Assembly: GCF_000176035.2 (NCBI RefSeq)
Contig: NC_015675.1
Coordinates: 3,600,001-3,664,000 of the forward strand
Origin: Mesorhizobium opportunistum WSM2075
GTDB taxonomy: Bacteria > Pseudomonadota > Alphaproteobacteria > Rhizobiales > Rhizobiaceae
Direction of reading: 5' to 3'
Length of the DNA: 64,000 bases
The position numbers were made by a program, and so were the translations under genes. Numbering within the stretch: the stretch's first letter is position 1; the number at the start of each line of letters is the position of its first letter. Positions 8,435 to 15,382 of the stretch are shown in pieces. The notes under the pieces were generated by a model that worked only from the letters and a program-made list of their open reading frames with translations, did not search any database and had not been told where the DNA came from.

Positions 8435-8833
8435 TCATTCGCCCGAACAGCTGAACATCCACTGCACGCCAAAGGCGTCGACCAGCATGCCGAAAAAGGT
8501 TCCCCAGTATTGCCTTGCCAGGGGCACGGTGATCCGTCCGCCTACGGCCATGCGGGCGAACAGCTCCCGCATGACGGCCAGATCATCGAACTCCAGCATC
8601 ATTGCGGAGCCCTTCATCGGCTCCGCATCGTCATTGTCGGAGGCATGGAACAGGACACCCGGACCTTCAAACCGCGCATGCAGAATTTTTCCGCGCATCG
8701 CTTCGGTCCGCACCGGCATGTCGTTGTCGCCCCAGCGCAGCAGGATCGTCCCCCGGCCAAGACCGCATTGTTCGTAGAAGGCCAATGCCGATTCGCAGCC
8801 GGTGGTGAAGAACAGCGAAGGGGAGAGCCGCAT
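8435..8833 (-). CDS. VOC superfamily protein, PhnB-like
   Basis: A 132-residue single-domain vicinal-oxygen-chelate protein of the PhnB / 3-demethylubiquinone methyltransferase-like subgroup. Recognisable pieces are the opening LFFTTGCESALAFYEQCGLG, ILHARFEGPGVLFHASD, and the closing VPLARQYWGTFFGMLVDAFGVQWMFSC. Proteins of this subgroup have no settled biochemical role. The gene lies 18 bp downstream of the tautomerase gene on the same strand and probably forms an operon with it, under the divergent control region at 9275-9400. Confidence 0.82.
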   Translation of the reverse strand: MRLSPSLFFTTGCESALAFYEQCGLGRGTILLRWGDNDMPVRTEAMRGKILHARFEGPGVLFHASDNDDAEPMKGSAMMLEFDDLAVMRELFARMAVGGRITVPLARQYWGTFFGMLVDAFGVQWMFSCSGE

Positions 8834-8851
8834 CTTGTCGCTCCTGCCAGG

Positions 8852-9274
8852 TCAATGCGCCGCTGCGGTGGCGGCTGCGATGAGCGCGTCGCCTGAATAT
8901 TGCCTGTCACCAATGCCCCAGCCGCCGTCGGGCGCGTTGACGATGTTGATCCAGGTGTTTTCAGGTCTGTGGTCCGGCACGCAGAACTCGGCGACAATCG
9001 CGGCGGCGGCGGAGATGAAGTCCTTGCGGGCTTCGACCGAGCCAAGGCCGATGTTCGGCAATTTCAGCTCGACCATGACGACCGGCCGATTGGCACCACC
9101 GGCATAGATGTGGTGAGGCGGCAAAATGTGGACCGTGCCGCCGACGATCGCGGTGAAGAAGGAATTGCCGGTGGCACCGGAGGCTTCGATGAGGGCGGCG
9201 CTGAGGCGTGGCAGGATTTGGCGCTCTCCGGCCGGGGTCAGTACGCCTTCGGGAGCGGTCACGGTGATTGGCAT
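8852..9274 (-). CDS. tautomerase superfamily protein
   Basis: A 140-residue protein starting MPITVTAPEG. After Met removal Pro becomes residue 1, the catalytic base of 4-oxalocrotonate tautomerase-like enzymes. The body (GGTVHILPPHHIYAGGANRPVVMVELKLP, NTWINIVNAPDGGWGIGD) resembles the double-length tautomerase subgroup. GAGGAGAG precedes the ATG, which fixes the start. It leads a probable two-gene operon with the VOC gene and is divergent from a TetR regulator, so the regulator probably controls it. Its natural substrate is unknown; such pairs often deal with small electrophilic carbonyl compounds. Confidence 0.82.
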   Translation of the reverse strand: MPITVTAPEGVLTPAGERQILPRLSAALIEASGATGNSFFTAIVGGTVHILPPHHIYAGGANRPVVMVELKLPNIGLGSVEARKDFISAAAAIVAEFCVPDHRPENTWINIVNAPDGGWGIGDRQYSGDALIAAATAAAH

Positions 9275-9338
9275 TCGGGCTCTCCTCGTCCTCGGGTTGC
9301 ACGGCCTTGCCGGTCGGATTGTCTTCCCGGCTTGCCAT

Positions 9339-9396
9339 GTTTCGTATCGATTGGTACGCTATGCGTCGGAGGCCAGTCAACAGGTTTCGTATCGAT
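9339..9396. promoter_or_regulatory. duplicated GTTTCGTATCGAT sites in the tautomerase/TetR divergent promoter
   Basis: The 13-mer GTTTCGTATCGAT occurs at 9339-9351 and again at 9384-9396, 45 bp apart, in the 126-bp gap between the divergent tautomerase and TetR genes. The first copy continues into an imperfect dyad, CGTATC-GATT-GGTACG, at 9343-9358. The second copy ends 4 bases before the TetR ATG. This fits a regulator binding its own promoter and the divergent one, each through a repeated half-site. No binding data are implied. Confidence 0.5.
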
Positions 9397-9400
9397 CGCT

Positions 9401-10042
9401 ATGGATAATTTGGAAAAGCCGCGCGGCGGCAGGCCGCGTGCGTTCAATGCCGATCGGGCACTGGATGCGGCGATGCACCTGTTCTGGGAGCATGGCTATG
9501 AGGCGACGTCGCTGGCCATGCTGCGCGAGGCGATGGGGCTGACGCCGCCGCAGATTTACAACGCCTTCACCGACAAGGAGACCTTGTTCCGCAAGGCGCT
9601 GACGCGCTACCACCAGACCGAGATCGGCTTTGCGCTGGATGCGCTGAGCGCGCCGGTGCCGACGCGGGAGGCGATCCGGCGGTTGCTGCTCGGCGCGGCG
9701 GAGGCCTATTCCAGGCCCGGCAAACCCGGCGGATGCCTGTTCGTCAGCGGTGCGTTGGCGGCCTCGCCGCAGGCGCAAGCCATTGCGGATGAACTCAAGG
9801 CCTATCGCAAGGCGAGCGAAGCGGCGATCGCGGAACGATTGGCCAAGGGCAGGGCGATGGGCGACTTTCCTGAAGCTCTCTCGGTCGAGGGCTTTGCCAA
9901 ATACCTCGCCGGTGTCATGAACGGCATGTCGATCCAGGCGCGGGATGGCGCGTCGGTCGAAGAGTTGCGTATTTTGGCCCAAACCGCTCTTGCGGCTCTG
10001 CCGGCCGAAGGGCAAAACCAGGGCGTGTCATCCAAGGACTGA
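9401..10042 (+). CDS. TetR/AcrR family transcriptional regulator
   Basis: A 213-residue regulator. The N-terminal helix-turn-helix occupies about residues 18-62 (ALDAAMHLFWEHGYEATSLAML, then LTPPQIYNAFTDKETLFRKAL), and the C-terminal ligand-binding region follows with a GGCLFVSGALAAS segment typical of one AcrR subgroup. The ATG at 9401 is chosen because the domain begins right after it; frames starting further upstream run antisense through the tautomerase gene. It probably represses itself and the divergent tautomerase-VOC operon through the repeated sites just upstream. The broken MOSC gene begins 4 bp after its stop, so the two were probably cotranscribed. Confidence 0.88.
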   Translation: MDNLEKPRGGRPRAFNADRALDAAMHLFWEHGYEATSLAMLREAMGLTPPQIYNAFTDKETLFRKALTRYHQTEIGFALDALSAPVPTREAIRRLLLGAAEAYSRPGKPGGCLFVSGALAASPQAQAIADELKAYRKASEAAIAERLAKGRAMGDFPEALSVEGFAKYLAGVMNGMSIQARDGASVEELRILAQTALAALPAEGQNQGVSSKD

Positions 10043-10046
10043 AGCC

Positions 10047-10664
10047 ATGCTGGATCTCTTCCCCGAGGCCGAAAAGCCGGTCGAAATCATCCCGGCAAAG
10101 AAGCTCTCCGCACACGCGGCCGCTCTCTATGTCGCGCCGTCAGATCATTTCGAGATGCGTCCGGTGGAGGAGTTGCGGCTGGGCTTCGACGGCATATCGG
10201 GTGATTTCCACGCAGGCGCGACGCGACGCTCGGGCGGCCGCGAGCCTTGGTATCCACGCGGCACCGAAATGCGCAACGAACGGCAGCTGTCGATCGTGGC
10301 CGTGGACGAACTCGCCATCGTCGCCGAACGGATGGGATTGGCCCAGATCAAGCCGGAATAGATCGGCGCCAATCTGGTGATCGAAGGCGTGCCGCATCTG
10401 TCGATGCTGCCGGCCGGCACGCTGCTGTTCTTCAAGGGCGGCGTGACCCTCAAGGTCGACGCACAGAACGGACCGTGCCGCATCGCCGGCCGGTCGATCG
10501 CCGAACATGCCGGGATGGCCGACATCGAAGCCGGTGCGCTGTTGTTCCCGAAGGCGGCCAAGCGCCTGCGCGGCGTGGTCGCCTGGGTGGAAAAGCCCGG
10601 GACGATCAGGGCCGGCGAAGAGATTTCGGCGCGGGTGCCGGAGCAGTGGATCTATCCCACCTAG
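10047..10664 (+). pseudogene. MOSC domain protein gene interrupted by one in-frame TAG
   Basis: From the ATG at 10047 the frame encodes a MOSC protein (molybdenum cofactor sulfurase C-terminal domain; YiiM-like), but codon 105 at 10359-10361 is TAG. The same frame continues without another stop to 10664 (206 codons). The join reads IKPE-stop-IGANLVIEG, and in MOSC proteins this point is normally PEW-x-GANLVIEG, so a TGG Trp codon became TAG by one base change. The downstream half keeps the conserved Cys in NGPCRIAGR. Everything else looks intact, which suggests a recent loss, a sequencing error, or readthrough. The intact family binds Mo/Fe-S sulfur carriers or detoxifies N-hydroxylated bases. 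Confidence 0.85.
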
Positions 10665-10714
10665 ATCGGGAACGGTGCGGCTGCGCAGCCCTTGGCCGCG
10701 CAGCCGAGGCCCTG

Positions 10715-11557
10715 TCAGGCAGCCTTGCGGTTCTTCTTGGCGCCTTGCGCCATGATGGAAACCTCATCCCACTTTTCCCAGGTGGCGAGGCGGTTGGCGT
10801 ATTCCTGGCGGATCATCGGCAGGCCGCCGTCGCCGAAGAATACCCTGAGCGGCGGCTCGGCGGCGTCGACGATGGCCAGCATCGCCGGGCCTGTCGCCTC
10901 GGGATCGCCGGCGACCGAGTTGGCGCGGCGCTCGGCCATCTTGGCGCGGACAGGCGCATAGGCTTCGATCGCCTGGGAGACCTTGGCCGACGGGCCGGCC
11001 CAGTCGGTGGAAAAACCACCCGGCTCGACCAGCGTGACATGGATGCCGAATTCCGCGACCTCGATGCTCAGCGACTGGCTGAAGGCTTCCAGTGCCCATT
11101 TCGAGGCGTGGTAGAGGCCGAGCGAGGCAAAGGCGTTGACGCCGCCGATCGACGAGATCTGGATGATGTGGCCCGACCGCTGCGCCCGCATGATCGGCAG
11201 TGCGGCCTGCGTGACCCAGAGCGCGCCGAACACGTTGGTTTCGATCTGGTCGCGGGCTTCCTGCTCGCTGACTTCCTCGATGGCGCCGAAATGGCCGTAG
11301 CCGGCGTTGTTGATGACGACGTCAAGCCGGCCAAAGCGCCTGTGCGCTTCGGCAATCGCGGCATCGACGGCTTTCTTGTCGGTGACATCGAGCTTTATCG
11401 CGGCGATGTTGTCGCCATATTTCTCGACGAGATCGGCGAGCGTGCCGGCATCGCGGGCCGTTGCGGCAACGCGGTCGCCACGCGCCAACGCGGCCTCGGC
11501 CCAGACGCGGCCAAAGCCCTTCGACGATCCGGTGATGAACCAAACCTTGTTTGTCAT
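10715..11557 (-). CDS. SDR family NAD(P)-dependent oxidoreductase
   Basis: A 280-residue classical short-chain dehydrogenase. The cofactor motif is TGSSKGFG at residues 9-16, followed by LDVTD, NNAGYG, the catalytic Ser in ISSIGG, and YHASK (Tyr and Lys). The start at 11557 gives MTNKVWFITG, the normal beginning of this subgroup; an upstream in-frame ATG adds 23 unrelated residues. AAGGAT lies before it. The Ser after the glycine motif and the Arg at TARD favour NADPH. The substrate is not predictable. It converges with the MOSC gene across 50 bp and stands alone. Confidence 0.88.
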   Translation of the reverse strand: MTNKVWFITGSSKGFGRVWAEAALARGDRVAATARDAGTLADLVEKYGDNIAAIKLDVTDKKAVDAAIAEAHRRFGRLDVVINNAGYGHFGAIEEVSEQEARDQIETNVFGALWVTQAALPIMRAQRSGHIIQISSIGGVNAFASLGLYHASKWALEAFSQSLSIEVAEFGIHVTLVEPGGFSTDWAGPSAKVSQAIEAYAPVRAKMAERRANSVAGDPEATGPAMLAIVDAAEPPLRVFFGDGGLPMIRQEYANRLATWEKWDEVSIMAQGAKKNRKAA

Positions 11558-11690
11558 GATGTGGAATCCTTGCCCCTGCGGGCGCAATTTTCGGGTGAAA
11601 GCGGAGGCTTCTCCGCTTTCGGGCATATACGGCCTATCCCGCGATTTTCCAGAGGCGAGGGGGAAACTTTTTTGAATGAGATGTCTGGCG

Positions 11691-12653
11691 TCAGCGATAA
11701 TTCACCGCACTCGACCACGCCGGATCGTCGTGCTTTTGCCAATAGAGCGCCATCAGCCGGCTGGTGACCGGCCCGACCTTGCCGTCGGAGATCACAGCGC
11801 CGTCGATCTCCGTCACCGGCATGATGCCGCCTGCGGTCGAGGTGATGAAGACCTCGTCGGCTTCGCGCAGCGCGGCGACACTGACATCGGCGGCCGTCAC
11901 GGCAAGGCCTGACTCGGCACAGAGATCGAACACGGTGCGCCTTGTGATGCCCGGCAGCACGCCGATGGCCGGCGTCGACAATTTGCCTTCCTTGACGCAG
12001 AAGACGTTGAAGCCCGGGCCTTCGGCGACGTTGCCGTTGAAGTCGAGAACCAATGCGGTCTCGGCGCCGCGGTCATAGGCATCGTAGAGGCCGCGCACCA
12101 GGTCGAGCCAGTGGTAATTCTTGATCGCCGGGTCGATCGAGACCGGCGGAATGCGCACCTTGTCGCTGATGGCGACGCGCAGGCCGCGCCGCAACTGCTC
12201 GGCATTGGCGACGGAGCCGAACGGCACGGCGAACGCCATGAAGCGGTTGATCGCCTGGCGCGGGTCGCGGCTGAAGCTCGGCGAGGCGCCGCGCGTGCAC
12301 AGCATTTCGACATAGGCGGCGCGATGGCCCGACAAGGCCACGCAATCGTGCAGGATCTCGGCTACGCCGTCGCGGTCGAAGGGTATCGTCATGCGCAGTT
12401 TTTCCAGCCCGCCGAAGAAACGGTCAAGATGCAGGTCAAGGCGGAAGAAGCGACCGTCCCATACATGCACCGTGTCGTAGGTGGCGTCGGAATGCAGGAA
12501 CCCCCAGTCCAGCACCGATACCTTGGCTTGCGACATCGGCAGATATTGGCCGTCGAGAAAGGCGATGCCGTCGGGATAGGAATGCGGGTCAACGTGATGC
12601 TCGCTGACCGCGGGCAGCGGCTTCGAATTCTCTATTGCCGTCGTCTGGCTCAT
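11691..12653 (-). CDS. class IV PLP aminotransferase, similar to (R)-selective amine transaminases
   Basis: A 320-residue fold type IV PLP enzyme. The catalytic Lys is Lys178 in DPAIKNYHWLDLVRG, and the phosphate-binding Thr pair lies in FITSTAGGI near the C-terminus. AGGAGG lies 7 bases before the ATG at 12653, which fixes the start. The generic label would be D-amino-acid or branched-chain aminotransferase. However, the N-terminal pocket segment WGFLHSDATYDTVHVWDGRF (about residues 50-69) is close to what I remember of fungal and Arthrobacter (R)-amine transaminases, not the D-alanine or BCAT patterns. I infer a preference for amines or R-configured substrates, with moderate certainty. The gene stands alone. 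Confidence 0.82.
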   Translation of the reverse strand: MSQTTAIENSKPLPAVSEHHVDPHSYPDGIAFLDGQYLPMSQAKVSVLDWGFLHSDATYDTVHVWDGRFFRLDLHLDRFFGGLEKLRMTIPFDRDGVAEILHDCVALSGHRAAYVEMLCTRGASPSFSRDPRQAINRFMAFAVPFGSVANAEQLRRGLRVAISDKVRIPPVSIDPAIKNYHWLDLVRGLYDAYDRGAETALVLDFNGNVAEGPGFNVFCVKEGKLSTPAIGVLPGITRRTVFDLCAESGLAVTAADVSVAALREADEVFITSTAGGIMPVTEIDGAVISDGKVGPVTSRLMALYWQKHDDPAWSSAVNYR

Positions 12654-12802
12654 CGGGGCCTCCTGTCGCGCAAGGCGGAATCCGCAGGCTATCGGCCCCG
12701 GACAGAAGGCATAGAGCCAGGCGCCCGACGCTGTTCGTCCTCGTGGCCGATACATCAGGCTGGAATTGCCTTATAGTCGCGGTGCTGAGATGGAGCGGGA
12801 AA

Positions 12803-13312
12803 ATGGGCAGGCTCGAGATCGTTGTCGCGGCTTTGTCGATTTTCGCCGCAGCCGGCGAAGCCAGCGCGCAGTGCGTGAAAGAGGGCGGCGAACTTTGCCA
12901 AGGCGGCCAGACCTATCGCTGTGAGAAGACGGGCAGCGAACTGACGCCGATCTTCCAGAACCTGCCTTGCGCGGCGAGCATGCCGGCGCCGACGCTGACC
13001 GGCACCTGGGTCGGCAACGGCCACCAGAGTCCGGCGGGCGACGCCGGCGCCGACTGGTCGATCGCCATGAGGATTGGCGATGGCAGCGGGTCGATCGACT
13101 ATCCCTCGCTCGGCTGCGGCGGATCATTGTCTCAAACCTCCAGGGATGACGGCTCGGCGGAGTTCCACGAGAGCATCACCTACGGTCAGGACAAGTGCAT
13201 CGACGGCGGCGATATCACCGTCCGGTTTTTCAAGGCAAAACTGTCCTGGACATGGGTCGGCCACGCCGATGGCCGACCATACAATGCCGTCGCCGTGCTG
13301 ACGCGCCAATAG
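12803..13312 (+). CDS. secreted small protein, function unknown
   Basis: A 169-residue protein with a signal peptide (MGRLEIVVAALSIFAAAGEASA, cleavage before QCVKEGG). The mature part has an N-terminal Cys-rich region (CVKEGGELCQGGQTYRC and NLPCAAS), then a domain with LTGTWVGNG and W-T-W-V-G near the end that resembles small beta-barrel periplasmic proteins. GGAGCGGGAAA precedes the ATG. An upstream in-frame ATG would lie antisense inside the aminotransferase gene and would lose the signal peptide, so it was not used. I recognise no enzyme motif. Confidence 0.7.
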   Translation: MGRLEIVVAALSIFAAAGEASAQCVKEGGELCQGGQTYRCEKTGSELTPIFQNLPCAASMPAPTLTGTWVGNGHQSPAGDAGADWSIAMRIGDGSGSIDYPSLGCGGSLSQTSRDDGSAEFHESITYGQDKCIDGGDITVRFFKAKLSWTWVGHADGRPYNAVAVLTRQ

Positions 13313-13318
13313 CCGGTC

Positions 13319-13633
13319 TCATTCGTCCTCGTCGTCGGCATCGAGCAGGCGGGTGGCGCGCCAGCGGGTTAGCACCACGTTGGTCTGTTCGATGACGAAA
13401 AAACGCGCCGAGTCGCGGTCATAGCCGTCGGTCAGCAGTTTTTCGTAATCGGTGTGCATATGGCGGATATGGGCAATCGCGGCCAGCCACACCGCGATCG
13501 ACGGCGGCAAGGTTTTCATATGCACCGAGCCGGCATCCGTGCGGATCTTCTCCATGTCGGCGTACGGCGCCAGCGGCAGAAGCGCTGTCAGCGCCTTGGC
13601 GATGGCGCGGCGGCGGCCTGTCGGCGCGGTCAT
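13319..13633 (-). CDS. DUF2293 domain-containing protein
   Basis: A 104-residue protein. The stretch PPSIAVWLAAIAHIRHMHTDYEKLL followed by GYDRDSARFFVIEQTNVVLTRWRA is the DUF2293 core, a small helical domain of unknown function found in alphaproteobacteria. The C-terminus is acidic (DADDEDE). Its ATG at 13633 overlaps the stop codon of trmO (ATGA), so the two are translationally coupled. This suggests a role tied to tRNA modification or translation, but that is inferred from context only. Confidence 0.8.
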   Translation of the reverse strand: MTAPTGRRRAIAKALTALLPLAPYADMEKIRTDAGSVHMKTLPPSIAVWLAAIAHIRHMHTDYEKLLTDGYDRDSARFFVIEQTNVVLTRWRATRLLDADDEDE

Positions 13634-14169
13634 CGCTGACTCCGATTGGGTTCCTCGCGTCCCTCAACGGTCGCCTCGGCAATGGCATCGGTCGAGGCGA
13701 AGTAAGGCTTGATGTCGATGACCGGCGTGTCGTCGAGCACATCGATGGCGTCGAGATCGATACGCCCAGTGGCGATGTCGAGTCCCACGAGCCGCGCCAC
13801 ATGCAGGCCGACCGGATTCGGGCGGGCAGGGGAGCGCAGGCCGAATACGCCTTTGGCTTCAGCCGCATGGCGCGGTTTCTGCACAATCAGATTCCGCGGC
13901 GCGTGATGCAGCCAGGACAGGATGACGACGTGGCTGGCCCGCTCCAGGCCGCGCAGGCCTTCGCGATAAGGCGCATCGATGGTGAGCATGGCGGGCTGTC
14001 CGGTCTCACGCGCAGCGCGCATGTTCTTCGGGCAGCTTTCCCGCGTCGTCCATGGCGAGGTGATGCGGCCGATGAAGACGACGCCGGCATCGGGCGGCAT
14101 TGCTGCCGGATCATGGTCCAGCCTCCGCTCGCCTTCTCGTGTCTCGAACATCTCACGCGGTCCGGTCAT
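13630..14169 (-). CDS. trmO: tRNA (N6-threonylcarbamoyladenosine(37)-N6)-methyltransferase TrmO (TsaA-like)
   Basis: A 179-residue TsaA-like/TrmO protein. Recognisable pieces are VVFIGRITSPWTTRESCPKN near the N-terminus, ASHVVILSWLHHA, and the signature GVFGLRSPARPNPVGLHVARLVGLD. TrmO uses SAM to methylate t6A at position 37 of tRNA-Thr(GGU), improving decoding. This copy is short compared with the 235-residue E. coli protein, as is usual for single-domain alphaproteobacterial forms. ATG codons at 14169, 14178 and 14193 are in frame; the last lies within a palindromic repeat. I chose 14169, with 14178 nearly as good. It overlaps the DUF2293 gene by 4 bases. Confidence 0.82.
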   Translation of the reverse strand: MTGPREMFETREGERRLDHDPAAMPPDAGVVFIGRITSPWTTRESCPKNMRAARETGQPAMLTIDAPYREGLRGLERASHVVILSWLHHAPRNLIVQKPRHAAEAKGVFGLRSPARPNPVGLHVARLVGLDIATGRIDLDAIDVLDDTPVIDIKPYFASTDAIAEATVEGREEPNRSQR

Positions 14170-14189
14170 TCTACCCATCTCTTGCTGGT

Positions 14190-14240
14190 GCATGTAATCG
14201 CCCCAAAACCGTTGCGCACTTTTGGGCGATATGCGCCAGG
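14190..14240. repeat. REP-like palindrome, core AAAACCGTTGCGCACTTTT
   Basis: One of five related palindromes in the window (others at 57928, 59040, 60830 and 63927). The outer arms GCAT-GTAATCGCC and GGGCGATATGC flank a core that pairs CCCAAAA with TTTTGGG. It lies between trmO and the ArsR-methyltransferase gene and overlaps the longest possible trmO start. Such elements are scattered through rhizobial intergenic regions; their function is not established. Confidence 0.65.
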
Positions 14241-14306
14241 AAATCACGCATGCGGCATTTTCTTGTCCGGAAGCGACATAGCGCTTGCAAGGTTTTGAAA
14301 ATCGAC

Positions 14307-14322
14307 ATAAACATATGTTTAT
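14307..14322. promoter_or_regulatory. 16-bp palindrome, likely operator for the ArsR-methyltransferase/metF operon
   Basis: ATAAACATATGTTTAT is a perfect 16-bp palindrome 38 bp before the ArsR-methyltransferase ATG. It is embedded in a wider dyad with TTTGAAAA on both sides (about 14294 and, inverted, 14331). This AT-rich block stands out in GC-rich DNA and has the size and symmetry of ArsR-family operators. The first gene downstream encodes an ArsR-type helix-turn-helix, so autoregulation of the operon is the simplest reading. RegPrecise-type SAM or SAH regulons of alphaproteobacteria use similar sites, as far as I recall. Confidence 0.65.
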
Positions 14323-14359
14323 ATCTTTTTCAAAGTGAATAGCTGAAAAGAATACGCTG

Positions 14360-15382
14360 ATGCACGTTTCACTCGACACCATGGTGGACACATTGAAGGC
14401 GGCGGCCGAATCCAGCCGCCTGCGCATACTGGCATTGTTGTCGCGCGGCGACCTCACGGTTTCCGATCTTACCGAAATTCTCGGCCAGTCGCAGCCGCGT
14501 GTCTCCCGGCACCTGAAGCTGTTGCTGGAGGCAGGGCTGATCGGCCGCTACCAGGAAGGCTCGTGGGCCTTCTTTCGCCTGTCGGATGCGGATTCCGCGC
14601 GTGATTTCGTCATGGGTCTGGTGTCGGGCATTCGCGGCGCCGATCCGCAAGTCGAGCGCGATCTGGAGCGGCTGGCCTCGGTCAAGCGCAAGCGGCAGGA
14701 TCGCGCCACCGAGTATTTCTCGGTGAACGCGGCGAGCTGGGACCATATCCGCTCGCTGCACGTGCCGGACCGCGCAGTCGAGGCTGCCATGCTGAAGCTG
14801 GTCGGCAGGCGGCCGTTCCAGTCGATGCTCGATCTCGGCACCGGCACCGGGCGGCTGCTCGAAATCTTCTCGCCGCTCTACCGGCGCGGCATCGGCATCG
14901 ACATGTCGCGCGAGATGCTGACGGTGGCGCGCGCCAATCTCGACAAGGCCGGCGTTTCGAATGCGCAGGTGCGGCAGGGTGACATCTTTTCGCCGCCGGT
15001 CGAGCGCGACGCCTTCGATCTCGTCACCATCCATCAGGTGCTGCATTATCTCGACGATCCGGCCCGCGCCATCCACGAGGCGGCGCGGCTGTTGCGGCCC
15101 GCTGGCCGGCTGGTCATCGTCGACTTTGCACCGCACACGCTGGAGTTCCTGCGCGAAGAGCATGCCCACATGCGGCTCGGCTTCTCCGACCGGCAGATCG
15201 GCGAGTGGTTTGCCGAGGCCGGCCTCGACCTCGAGGACGCCCAGGAGTTCGAGCCGCGCGGCGGCAACGAGGCCAGGCTCACGGTAAAACTCTGGCTTGG
15301 CCGCGACCGGCGCCTGCTGATCGCCGATCCCGCCAATGACAGTCAGCAGACCAAAGTGACCTCGATAGGGGAAATCGCCTGA
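14360..15382 (+). CDS. ArsR-family HTH fused to a SAM-dependent methyltransferase, metF operon regulator
   Basis: A 340-residue fusion. Residues 8-75 are an ArsR winged helix (ESSRLRILALLSRGDLTVSDL, then QSQPRVSRHLKLLLEAGLI) without the Cys metal-binding box of arsenic sensors. Residues 120-300 are a class I methyltransferase with motif I LDLGTGTGRLLE at 157-168 and GIGIDMSREML after it. metF starts within its stop codon (TGATG), so the two are coupled. Since MetF feeds methionine and SAM synthesis, the methyltransferase domain may serve as a SAM or SAH sensor for the HTH; that is inference. The palindrome at 14307-14322 is the likely operator. Confidence 0.88.
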   Translation: MHVSLDTMVDTLKAAAESSRLRILALLSRGDLTVSDLTEILGQSQPRVSRHLKLLLEAGLIGRYQEGSWAFFRLSDADSARDFVMGLVSGIRGADPQVERDLERLASVKRKRQDRATEYFSVNAASWDHIRSLHVPDRAVEAAMLKLVGRRPFQSMLDLGTGTGRLLEIFSPLYRRGIGIDMSREMLTVARANLDKAGVSNAQVRQGDIFSPPVERDAFDLVTIHQVLHYLDDPARAIHEAARLLRPAGRLVIVDFAPHTLEFLREEHAHMRLGFSDRQIGEWFAEAGLDLEDAQEFEPRGGNEARLTVKLWLGRDRRLLIADPANDSQQTKVTSIGEIA

